From assembly GCA_034620365.1 (NCBI GenBank), contig JAQGEQ010000158.1:1-64000 (forward strand): 64,000 nucleotides of DNA. Reading direction: 5' to 3'. The translations under genes were made by a program, and so were the position numbers. Positions within the stretch are counted from its first letter, which is position 1; every line of letters begins with the position of its first letter. Below, in pieces: positions 48,836 through 58,339 of this stretch. Below the pieces are notes generated by a model that did not search any database, had not been told where the DNA came from, and was given only the letters and a program-made list of their open reading frames with translations. The DNA is from Pegea sp. RAD2-039. Taxonomy: Eukaryota > Chordata > Thaliacea > Salpida > Salpidae.

Positions 48836-50780
48836 TTAGTGTATTTTGGTTACAACAACAAAATTCTGAAAGTTAATTAGTATTTTATTGATCCACTTTA
48901 ATGATTGTACAAAATGTAGATTGGTGCATGTTTCTTGCTACAAAGCAAATTAATGGTTTTTTCATATTTATTGTTAAAGATTAATTGATTAAACTTTTTT
49001 TAGTAAATATTTTTTAAGCAGGGTTAAATCGTTAAAAATGAAATTTCAAATTAACTAATTATGAAAAAAACATCAGAATTTATATAACATTTAGTTACCA
49101 TAATAACTATACTTTCTAATCTTAGCTGCAAATTTTCTTAACTTAAGTAAAATGTATATCTTTAGTAACACTTTTCAATTGGCATTGTTTGAGATTTCCA
49201 ACTAATTTAAAACAACTTGCTTTATTAAAAGTAAAAGAAGCTAATATGTTTTGGTATTACATGCAGTAATTTTGTACACCGATTACATTGTACTTTCTAA
49301 AAAAATGTTAAACACGTCTAGATTTCTAGCACCACAAACAACCGACTTAAAGTATAGTTATACATTCCGATTTTATTCTCTTAAAAAAATCCTGCTGTCG
49401 TATGGTTCATAGTAATTATAATTTTGAAACTGCCAATAACAGTTTACAAATTTTAAACCAAAATTGATGATTCGTTGAATAATTGTTGTTAATCGAATTG
49501 TTATTTCATTTTAAAAATATAATTTAAAAGCTATATACAAGGAGCTTATTAATAACCAAACTGTAAAGCTAATTATTTAAACATTTCTTTTATCTAAACA
49601 TTTAATTTAGGGCCCTTACTTATCTTAAATGAATTATATTTTTGATTGAAATTGTATATGAAACTAATAAAAATTACTCGACAGAAAAATACAGATATCA
49701 AGCTTACTTTGTTTTCAATAAAAAACAACACATATTTTTAACAATACTTACATAGTTTTTTTTTTAATTTAAAAATCTTAATTTGAGTATAGAGGCCTTA
49801 TAACTGACATCATTATGATTTAAACAATTTATAGAACTGTTCAAAAAATTTTAAGAAAAAAGCGTATATACTTATTTTTCAATATATCTTCATATTTATA
49901 CTTTTTGCTGTAAGTTGTTTTAAGTGAATCACAAGCAATTAGTTTAGACCAAAAAAAGTAGAAAAAACTAGATAAACTAAATCAAATTTTATTTATTTAA
50001 GAATTTAATATCATTGAACAATTTTGTAATTACCACTTACAAAAACCTTCATTGGTTAAATTACATAATTCTATTTGGTGATTGAGAGATTGCTTTCACT
50101 TTATTACGATCAATAATTACACAAACGAAATATTATTATTATTATTTACGTGTAAGTAGTAATTTTAAATTATAAATCTTAAATTTGCTTCTTATCTATC
50201 TATTTTAACTAAAATTATGATTAAAAATACTAATTTTGCTCAAAGAAAAGTTTTTATTCGTAATTATTAAATAGAATTATATTAAAAGGTGTACATCAAT
50301 GAAATAAACCTCTAAGTATAAATTTGTTGTATGTCAACTTTTGTACAGAATACAAACTCAAGATATTCAACTTATTTAATAAATGAAGTTTTGTTAAAAA
50401 GCAGTTTAACTCTAAATTTTTAAACAGTTAAAAACAAAAAATACTGATTGAAATAGTTTTCACATTTTGCTTATATGACAAGCCAACAGATAAATAAGAT
50501 GATTTTATTGAGTTTTTTGTTGAATATTTTCCCTTTACTTAGTTTCTGTAATTACGCATAAAATTTTCAGTTTCAATAGAATTGTTAGAAATTTGATGAA
50601 TGAATGAAACAACAACTAAAGCTAATTAGATCATTAATTTGATTAAGTAACTGAAATACAAACTTTTGTTATTTGTAGAAATCATTTAACTTAATTTTTA
50701 TTTGTATAAAAAATTGTATTGAATTGCCGAAAGTAAAAAATGAATAAAGTTAAAAAGAGAAATTCTCCTACCAAACGGAA

Positions 50781-52187
50781 TTCTAAAATATCGAGTAATC
50801 TTAAGAAAGATGAAAATCGTGTCAATTCTTCCGATGAATAAAACTTGTTTAATAAACAGACGTATATATGCATCTTTAAAAATTGGAGTTTTATATTTTC
50901 TTGCTGCCTCACTTTTCATTTATACACTTATATAATATCGGCATAAAATCTGATGTTTATGGTATCGTTAATTGTTGCTCATTTTCTAAATACATTTTTA
51001 ATTTTATTGAAAATATTATTGTGATAAAGATATCATTGGTTTGCTTTAAAATCAGATATCAGTAAAATAATTATCTTACTTTTCATAGCTCACAAAAGCT
51101 AATTTAAAATTATTCAAACTCTAAACTATTTGTAGTAAGCTTGTAAATGAAGATTTTATTAAGCTACAATAAAAAAAGTGTAATTATAAAGATTGTTACA
51201 AATAGAGAAATAAAAATTAAAAAACTTTTGTTGTTGCAATACTAGTTTCAACACTTTGGTAAAACCACAAATTTAAAATAATAATATAAGCAATTAAATA
51301 TTTTTATTTATATGATATAACATTTCAGATAAGACTACATTTGTTTTTGGTGATGGCTTAAATAATTTTATAAAAAAATTTCTAATGATAAGTCTGTTTG
51401 AATCTGTATATGACATTCATAATTGCAAATAGTTATAACAAGTTATCATCAAAAAATTAAATTATTTGCTTTTTATAACAAAAAAGACTTTTAAACATTT
51501 TATCAAAGAAATCCCTAGTATAATCTGGTAAATATAAAGTTTATAAATAAAATCATATTTAAGTTTTTACAGATGTAATATAGATTAATTAAAGAAATAT
51601 TTAGTTGTTATAAATCAAATAACAAAATCAAGCAAAAATATTATTTATAAATTGCAGATTTTATGTTATTTAAAAGTTTTGATAATTTGAGAAAAACTTA
51701 TTCCATCGTAATAAACATTTAAATTAAACATAAAAATATAAATATAAATCATTGTTTTCATAATTACAATGTAATAGTTTTTTATATTACTTCTTTTTTA
51801 ATTCCATTGAAAAATTTCAATTTTTGTTGAAATGAAAAAACCAGAATTTCCAATTACCTTATACTGTGAAGTAAAATGAACCAATAATAACATTAGAAAA
51901 ATAGTATTTTCAACAACAATAACAATAAAGTAAAGTATAGTTATTATTTGAAGAGTTTGCAACTTTAGGTTATATTATTACTTTTTTATAACCATAGATA
52001 GTTATGATCTGGAAAATATTTCACCAATTTCTGGTTTATAATATGAAAGATGTACTTTTATATCTAATTAATTTCAAGTTTTTTTATATTACAAAAAGAC
52101 AATAGTTTTCAGATTTCCTAAAAATACTTGGATCTTTTAGTTTTTAAAATATATATTATTAAAATTAATCTTTAAAAATTTATAAAC
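50781..52187 (+). repeat. Mosaic repeat module P, copy 2 (host of the LINE)
   Basis: Direct copy of 35890-37230, running up to the LINE insertion point at 52187. Its continuation resumes at 56712. The two overlapping frames at 50691-50919 are AT-rich noise. Confidence 0.85.
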
Positions 52188-52198
52188 TTATTATTATT

Positions 52199-52359
52199 TT
52201 ATTTATTTATTTATTACAATAAATGTGAAGGAGGGTGCCTAAAGAAAGCACCTCTCGCTAACACACATTCTCACAAATTAGATATATTTGACGTGTAAAC
52301 GAAAAAGCATATGACAGTGAAGAATTGCACAGAATCATAGTATTGTAAAAGAGAAAAAT
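52199..52359 (-). other. LINE 3' UTR with terminal hairpin and tail
   Basis: On the element's strand a hairpin with stem GAGGTGC/GCACCCTC (one bulge) spans 52254-52231, followed by TTTATTGTAATAAATAAATA. CR1/L2-group elements typically end in a short hairpin and simple-repeat tail recognised by their own reverse transcriptase, so this is the likely priming signal. Confidence 0.7.
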
Positions 52360-54837
52360 TCACAGTTTAGAAATGGCAATGTTGGCGATATTATAACAAT
52401 TCAGCTTTTTCTTGAACAACACAAGTGATTTTGACATGACAATCTCTGATGGCAGATTGTTCCATGTACTGATTGTGCGGTATGAGAAAAAACTTAATCT
52501 GGTTAACGTAGCTGGTGGAGTGGGCTTATTAAGATGTAGTTTATGTCTTCTAAGTTGATACAACTTGAGAGAGGGACTAATGGAGAAGAAGTCATCAAAC
52601 TGAAGATCAATTAGGTTGTGAATAATTTTAAAAATCAGAATAAGGTCGTATTTAATTCTTCGGATTTCCAAAGTATCTAGATTGAAGAAGCTGAGACGAT
52701 GCTTATAACTCTCGTATTTGATATTAAGTTTCTTGCAAACCAATCTCGTAAATGTTGCCTGAACAGATTCGATTTTTCTGATATCACCAACTTGATATGG
52801 CATCCATGCACTGACATTGTATTCAAGAATAGGGCGTATGTACAGTTTGAAAAGGTTGACGAAAAACCATGGATCTTTAGAATTAAAAGTTTTTATGATG
52901 AGGTGGACAAGCTTGATAGATTTTCCAAAGATTCTGGAAACATAACTGTGCCATTTGAAGTCAGATTTCAGAGTAATGCCGAGGTCTATGACTGAGGATA
53001 CTCGTTCAAGAATGGATCCATTGATGTAGTATTGGTTGCTGAAGTTGGCCGCTGGCTTACGGGAGAATGTTATAACTTCAGACTTTGTTGGCTGGATTTT
53101 AAGTTGCCAATTCGCAAACCAGTTTTCTACAATGTTTAGTGCAGTTTGGAGTTTTGAGTGAGAACCAGATAATAGCTTGATGTCATCTGCATACACAAAC
53201 ACACTGACATTGTCTACTGTTATTAGTCTTCTGATGAGGTCTTCAATGAAAATCAAAAAGAGAAGTGGACCCAGAACGGAACCCTGAGGAACGCCGCTGG
53301 TGACTTTGCTAGGAGTAGATAAAGATCTTTCTACACGGGTTCGTTGGGTTCTACCTGATAAGAAATCTTCAATCCATTTTAAGATAGAGTTGTTGATTTT
53401 TATGTTTTTCAATACAGTAATGAGCTTGTTGTGTGGAACAGAATCAAACGCTTTAGCAAAATCAAGGTATATGATGTCACATGGAGTATTACTTTCGTAA
53501 TGAGCTGTAAGCTCATTGAAAAAAGTGAGATGTTGAGTCAAAGAAGATCTTTGCTTAACAAAGCCATGCTGGACATCAGATATTAGATGATGCTCCGTCA
53601 AATGGCTAGTTATATGGTTGTGAATGATATGTTCTTGAGTTCTGCAGATAACCGAAGTCAGCGAAACTGGTCTGTAGTTAAGTGCAGTGTTTCTGGGACC
53701 CTTCTTATAAATTGGAGTAATAATAGTATTCTTCCAAATTTGTGGAAGTCTTCCCCGCTTAAGAGTCATGTTAAAGAGTAGCGATAAGGGTGGCGCTAAA
53801 GAAGAAGTACTTTTTCTTAAAAACAAAGCTGGGATTTGATCTGGGGTGTTGGAAACTGTTGATTTTAGAGAAGAAATAGCCTTAGATACTATATCAACTG
53901 TTATGTCTAGATCTACCATCTCAGAGATATTTGAAAGGATATTGGAGTAGGAAATAGTAGGAGTATTGCCATCGTCGGTTATCAAAACCTTTTCAAATTG
54001 TTTGTTTAGCAATTCAGCTTTATTCTTTGGTTCCATCACCAGCTGATTGGTGTTATCAAGCAAGGGAGGTAGATGAGATCTCGCCTTAAGCTTGTGATTA
54101 ATGAAGCCAAAAAACGTTTTCTTGTTAGGTGAAGATAAGATTGCACTTTCTTTTCCTAAATAGAGGCTATAAACTGATTTCTTGTAGACTAGACAAAGAT
54201 CTTTGTATAGAGGTTTGATGGAAGGATCTGCTTTAGTTTGTTTGTATAAGAGGTTTTTCAAATGCTGTAAATACCTTAAATATCTTGGCAAGTGTGGTTT
54301 TTTGTTGACTCTATATAAAGGTATGAACTTTTTAATTGACTCATTAACAATGTTAGTAAACCTCGAGTAGATATCATTGATGTCTTCGGTAGAGTTGAAA
54401 ACAGAAATCCAGTCAACACCTGATAAAAACTTGTTTATACTGTTATAATTTCCATGATAAAAGTTCCGTATGCTTGGAGTTTTAACGTTCGTAGAAAAAG
54501 TTTGTTGGAGCTTGAATTCAATCATGTTGTGATCGCATGTCAGAGCAAAAGTTTCATTTTGATCAACGTAGATAACGTTCTTAGGTTTTGATGTGATGAG
54601 AAGATCCAAAGTATTACCACTAACTTGGGTTGGAAAAGTAACCATCTGAGATAGATTATTGGCAACAAGGAAGTTTACAAAGACATGACTCATATTGGCT
54701 AAATTAGTTTTGTGTCCATTCAAATTAAACAATTTTCCATTGAATGCTAAATTTGGGTTATTCCAATCAATTCTACTAAAATTAAAATCCCCGAGAATAT
54801 AAATCTCAGGACAAAGAAGGCTTTTCAGAACCTTCAA
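52360..54837 (-). CDS. LINE ORF2, second part: endonuclease end plus reverse transcriptase
   Basis: This frame is the 825-residue second part of the ORF2 polyprotein, which nicks target DNA and copies the element RNA into the break. It starts inside the apurinic-type endonuclease: ILGDFN at residues 14-19 and TCDHNMIEF at 100-108, where most relatives have Ser before Asp-His. The reverse transcriptase follows at about 360-640: YRPVSLTSVI (388-397), IIYLDFAKAFD (455-465), GVPQGSVLGPLLF (515-527) and the catalytic VYADD (548-552). The C-terminal domain has LYIRPILEYNVSAW, IRKIESVQATFTRL and LEIRRIKYDL, typical of CR1/L2-group LINEs. All RT catalytic residues appear intact. The Met at its start is internal, because the true ORF2 begins in the upstream frame, so the element is probably inactive as sequenced. 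Confidence 0.95.
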   Translation of the reverse strand: MKVLKSLLCPEIYILGDFNFSRIDWNNPNLAFNGKLFNLNGHKTNLANMSHVFVNFLVANNLSQMVTFPTQVSGNTLDLLITSKPKNVIYVDQNETFALTCDHNMIEFKLQQTFSTNVKTPSIRNFYHGNYNSINKFLSGVDWISVFNSTEDINDIYSRFTNIVNESIKKFIPLYRVNKKPHLPRYLRYLQHLKNLLYKQTKADPSIKPLYKDLCLVYKKSVYSLYLGKESAILSSPNKKTFFGFINHKLKARSHLPPLLDNTNQLVMEPKNKAELLNKQFEKVLITDDGNTPTISYSNILSNISEMVDLDITVDIVSKAISSLKSTVSNTPDQIPALFLRKSTSSLAPPLSLLFNMTLKRGRLPQIWKNTIITPIYKKGPRNTALNYRPVSLTSVICRTQEHIIHNHITSHLTEHHLISDVQHGFVKQRSSLTQHLTFFNELTAHYESNTPCDIIYLDFAKAFDSVPHNKLITVLKNIKINNSILKWIEDFLSGRTQRTRVERSLSTPSKVTSGVPQGSVLGPLLFLIFIEDLIRRLITVDNVSVFVYADDIKLLSGSHSKLQTALNIVENWFANWQLKIQPTKSEVITFSRKPAANFSNQYYINGSILERVSSVIDLGITLKSDFKWHSYVSRIFGKSIKLVHLIIKTFNSKDPWFFVNLFKLYIRPILEYNVSAWMPYQVGDIRKIESVQATFTRLVCKKLNIKYESYKHRLSFFNLDTLEIRRIKYDLILIFKIIHNLIDLQFDDFFSISPSLKLYQLRRHKLHLNKPTPPATLTRLSFFSYRTISTWNNLPSEIVMSKSLVLFKKKLNCYNIANIAISKL

Positions 54838-55406
54838 TAAGGCCTTAATAGTAACCTCATCGTTAACTTTAGACGGTGGTAGGTAGGTACATATAAAGCG
54901 GGAAAATTAGACTTTGAGTAATGAAAATTGAAAGCAATAATCTCAAATCCTGGGCAATCAATGGTATTTATCTTAATTCTTGAAATCATGGGTGCCAGTG
55001 ATGTTTTATAGATTACACAAACACCGCCGCCTCTATCAAACAGTCTATCACAGCGCAAAGCACGAAAAAGATCACTGTCATCCAGAAAGGAGTCAGGATA
55101 AAAGGGTTTCAAACAAGTTTCGGTAATGAAAACAAATGTAAAATCTTGAGAAAGCAAAAGAGCTTTCAATTCGAAAATTTTGTTGACAATTGACCGTGCG
55201 TTGAAAAACATACCTAATATAATAGAAAAATTGTCTTTTTGACACTTGTAAGATTTGGTGGTAGGCTTCTGTGTAGTGTTATCTTGGGCTGGAAGCATAG
55301 TATTAATAATTTTGTGCAAGGAGAGGTTGAATAAAGGTGATGTGGGTCCAGTGGTTATTTTGCACTTCCGTTTTTTGAAAAGACCTTCACAATATTTAAA
55401 GCCCAT
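54834..55406 (-). CDS. LINE ORF2, first part: endonuclease N-terminus
   Basis: The 190-residue start of ORF2. The ATG at 55406-55404 lies in a strong Kozak context (CCACCATGG) and overlaps the end of ORF1 by 52 bp in another frame, so reinitiation or leaky scanning could express ORF2. FNARSI, ITETCL (with the catalytic Glu) and CDRLFDRGGGVCVIY are standard endonuclease motifs. Homology breaks after HYSKSNFP: the sequence RFICTYLPPSK continues in another frame, so one base was lost (or two gained) near 54898-54905, and this frame then runs out at 54834. Joined, the two parts give about 1000 residues, the usual ORF2 length. The frameshift may be a real mutation or a sequencing error. Confidence 0.92.
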   Translation of the reverse strand: MGFKYCEGLFKKRKCKITTGPTSPLFNLSLHKIINTMLPAQDNTTQKPTTKSYKCQKDNFSIILGMFFNARSIVNKIFELKALLLSQDFTFVFITETCLKPFYPDSFLDDSDLFRALRCDRLFDRGGGVCVIYKTSLAPMISRIKINTIDCPGFEIIAFNFHYSKSNFPALYVPTYHRLKLTMRLLLRPY

Positions 55407-56350
55407 GGTGGACCTCGAACTTTGTATTTGAAATCAGTTGGTTGCTCTTTCTGATTTCGGCTGTTCGCCTCTTTTAGAAGACGCTTATTATCTAAGCGAT
55501 CATCTTCACACATATCATGTGCTACTCTGATGCCCTGGAACTTTTCGTCCTGCTTAAGTTTATACAGCTTAGCAAGAAACTTACGTTTATGCCACCTTTC
55601 CTGAAAGGACACTTTTAACGGTCTTTTATTATCTGATCTTTTTGCCCCGAGTCTGGTCATTGAAACTTTTGGAGCGTCCACAGCACCAAGGCTTTGAGTG
55701 CACATTTGATTAAAAGTCTTGATGTCATCGTCTTTATCAGTCTCAGAGACACCAAAGATGATGACATTGTTTTCTCTATCCTCTCGGTCCAGAGTAAGTT
55801 TTTTGTGCGTGTCAGTAACCTTCTTGGCAAGAAGTTGCACCACGCTAGTATTTTTTTCGGATCCAGAATTACCAACAACTGATGCCCATGTGAGAGGCTT
55901 CGTTGTGGAGGCATCCAGTTCATCCATAGATTTGGATAAGATAGAAATCTTTTCATTGATTTTGGCAACATCGTTGCCAATTTCGGATTTTAATTTGGCC
56001 AATTCAGTGGATATGGTGTTGCTGATGTCGGACAATAGGCTTTTGTTAGTGTTGGACGAGGTAGTTGTTTTGTCCATAGATCTACATTTAATGCAGGACC
56101 AACAAAATCCCACTTGCTGCATTTTATTATTTTCAAATATATCATAATATTTTTTACTCACATCACTACAAGTGAGGTGAAACCTAGAGAGGCATTTGAT
56201 GCAATCTATTGCCAGATCTTTACCAGAGCAAGTTTTGTTACAAGCTTGGCAATTGCCATTGCAAGCTTGTTTTGAAGAACTTGGTTTGCTTGGGTTTTTT
56301 GGAGCTTTTGACCGCAAGGTCCTGTCATTTGTATCTACCATAGTTTCCAT
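55355..56350 (-). CDS. LINE ORF1, PHD-finger RNA-binding protein
   Basis: A 331-residue ORF1 product expected to bind element RNA and assist target-primed reverse transcription. A PHD-type C4HC3 zinc finger uses Cys34, Cys37, Cys50, Cys53, His58, Cys61, Cys86 and Cys89 (extra Cys at 30, 41 and 83). A polar linker follows, then a likely coiled coil at about 105-145 (ISTELAKLKSEIGNDVAKIN). An RRM-like domain spans about 190-290, with NNVIIFGV as its first strand and RPLKVSF later; the C-terminus is basic. PHD-bearing ORF1 proteins are known in CR1-group LINEs. The ATG at 56350 follows the UTR without other long frames upstream. The frame is undamaged, which suggests a fairly young insertion. 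Confidence 0.92.
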   Translation of the reverse strand: METMVDTNDRTLRSKAPKNPSKPSSSKQACNGNCQACNKTCSGKDLAIDCIKCLSRFHLTCSDVSKKYYDIFENNKMQQVGFCWSCIKCRSMDKTTTSSNTNKSLLSDISNTISTELAKLKSEIGNDVAKINEKISILSKSMDELDASTTKPLTWASVVGNSGSEKNTSVVQLLAKKVTDTHKKLTLDREDRENNVIIFGVSETDKDDDIKTFNQMCTQSLGAVDAPKVSMTRLGAKRSDNKRPLKVSFQERWHKRKFLAKLYKLKQDEKFQGIRVAHDMCEDDRLDNKRLLKEANSRNQKEQPTDFKYKVRGPPWALNIVKVFSKNGSAK

Positions 56351-56700
56351 GATAGATTTTTAGTAACTCCCACCAAAGTATACCAAGTTAACAAAGTATA
56401 CCAAATATACCAAGTTAATAATATATAATAAATAATGATAAGTAAAAATATAAATAAATACACCACACAAGTTAATCACAGCTTATTAGCAGTTATTCAA
56501 AAATGTGTATCCACCAAAGTTCTATAAAAGATTTTTACTGTCACCAACCACAAAATATATATTATAAACAATTCACTTCCTAGAAATAAATTTATCACAA
56601 CTTATAAGCACTTATTCAAATAGAAACCTATAACCTGAAACTTATTCAAATAGAAACCTATAACCTGAAACTTATTCAAATAGAATAAGATAGAAATAGA
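56351..56700 (-). repeat. LINE 5' UTR with tandem repeats
   Basis: Two full 30-bp repeats (56611-56640 and 56641-56670, core ATTCAAATAGAAACCTATAA) and a partial third (56671-56684) lie at the 5' end. Closer to ORF1, CAAAGTATACCAAGTTAA-type words repeat at 56373-56420. Repeated 5' UTR units often act as the internal promoter in LINEs; that role here is inference. Confidence 0.75.
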
Positions 56701-56711
56701 TTATTATTATT

Positions 56712-58330
56712 AATCTTATTATTTTTTTATTTTCTTTGAAATAATTTTGTTTATTATTTTCTTTTCTTGTTTATGTTTATATTTTTATAATTTTTCTTAT
56801 CAACTTAAAAATTGATTTTTCATATTTCAGCATTATCTGTCAACAAGAAGTTTATTATTGAAACTAGAACAATTTAATCGTTTGAACTTGATCCCACAAA
56901 CACTAGATTTCAGAAAATTAATAAATAATAAAAAGTACACTAAAACTGGACACTATAAACGTGTTAATAAAATTTTGGTATTTGGAGTTGAATTACTTTT
57001 CAACGAAATTTTAATTAAGTAGAATAACTTGAGTTTCTATTCTCTACAACAAAGAACAAAAACAAAAATATTTCAAAGCTCTTGTAAACATGGTTACTGA
57101 CAACGTGCTAGAATGTTTAGAAATACAAAACTTTTTTTTCAACAAAATTAGTATTTCTACTTCTACTTTAGATTAAAAAATAAAATTATTCAGCAAAATA
57201 TATATATTTTTTGTTTTATATTATTTAACGGAAATCAATCATTTAGATGAAATATCATATATTATTTTTTCCTTTACAAAATTGTAAACGTTTTAATTAT
57301 TTAAGGTTAATAATCTAATTAAAAAATAGTAAATTTTGTACTGATATCAACTATCAATTTCTTTTAAATTAATAGTATTGACAGTTATCTTATAGTTCAT
57401 AATTTAATGAAAAATATTTTTTTTTCGAAACAAGAACTTTGAGGAAAAACTAAAACTTTAAATTAGATTATCATTTTTAATTGCTGATCTTACAAGGAAC
57501 CATTTAGCGTTCTATAGCCCTTATTCTAATGCTTTGAAGAATTTAGATAAAAGTATTTAAAGTTTTTGGTAAAACGTAACCAGAAAAAGTAAACATAACC
57601 CAATCTACAAATTATAAAAATCTGTAAAATATTTTAACAGAAGACTATTGAAGGTTTAAATATTTGTTGTTGTGCGCACCTTACAAAAAAAGTTATGAAC
57701 CATTTTTATTTCATATCTGAAAAACTAAAAATATTTGAAAATTTAAATTACACTTCTACAAGGAAGATGTAAATATCAAGCAATCAAAAAATTAATTAAA
57801 AGAAAATTAAAATATTTGATAATCAGATGCAAGCGTGCACCTTCCAAATAAACAGGTAGATGAGAACTAGTGGCTAACCGTTTTCACTTCCCCGTAAGCT
57901 TTACGGCTATATATTATCTTCATTCATTCTTTTATTTGTGATATCGGTAAAGTTTTCGATCACTTTATTCAGTCGATAATGTTATTGATAATATCATTTT
58001 TAGCTGAACTTCTATCTAAACGGTTTTTTGTTATTTCTTTATTCCTCTCAATGAATAATATTGTTAGTTGTAATTATCGTTAAATAATATTAAATTTTAA
58101 TTTAAACTGAATGTGTTATTGTGTAAATAGTATTTTAAAAATTTAAAATAAGTAGTACATTGGTCAGTGTGGTTATTTAAAAACTGTATTGTTTTAGAAA
58201 ATGAAAACAAGTAAGAACTACGAGATAAATCTACAAAAAACAAATCAACTGTTTCTTTTTCCGCTACTTGGCGCTAGACGTTTTTTTTTGTCAAAAAACA
58301 CTTTAAAAAATTTTTTTAATCATTTTTTTA
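56712..58330 (+). repeat. Mosaic repeat module Q, copy 1
   Basis: Resumes the host repeat after the LINE and recurs at 58990-60650 in the same orientation. Islands in order: 30-bp box (56880), stem-loop GTTGAATTACTTTTCAAC (56987-57004), octamer hairpin (57825-57842), TATATATTATC with TTTGTGATATCGG (57908-57950), CTCF-like box (58261). No coding frame. Confidence 0.85.
58261..58274 (+). promoter_or_regulatory. CTCF-like box
   Basis: CCGCTACTTGGCGC followed by TAGACG. Confidence 0.4.
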
Positions 58331-58339
58331 TAATTTTAA

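Larger units (their letters stand above)
48150..50780 (+). repeat. Long repeat (R3), longest copy
   Basis: Direct copy of 34080-35890 with an added 0.8 kb (about 49230-50040) that it shares, inverted, with 30.0-30.9 kb. Minus-strand CTCF-like boxes lie at 48487-48500 and 48822-48835. Confidence 0.85.
52188..56711 (-). mobile_element. CR1/L2-type LINE, nearly full length
   Basis: A minus-strand non-LTR retrotransposon of about 4.5 kb: 5' UTR (56351-56700), ORF1, ORF2 broken by one frameshift, and 3' UTR. The 3' end has a hairpin and a TAAATAAATAAATAAA-type tail. TTATTATTATT at 52188-52198 and 56701-56711 is a candidate 11-bp target-site duplication, ambiguous because the site is a TTA microsatellite. 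Empty versions of the site survive near 37214-37260 and 58960-59000. ORF2 C-terminal motifs (IRKIESVQATFTRL, LDTLEIRR) and the 3' hairpin fit the CR1/L2/Crack/Daphne group; the exact clade needs a phylogeny. Confidence 0.93.

Noticed and set aside
50691..50919. Two overlapping 73-codon minus-strand frames, and similar frames at 20731, 23600, 28214, 31812, 35878, 41743, 42661 and 47557
   Set aside because: Composition is Phe/Ile/Leu/Asn/Lys as expected from AT-rich DNA; they lie in repeats and other copies of the same repeats do not keep the frames.
52699..56147. Plus-strand frames of 62-142 codons within the LINE, and a 107-codon minus frame
   Set aside because: They are antisense or out-of-frame shadows of ORF1 and ORF2, which carry the recognisable domains.
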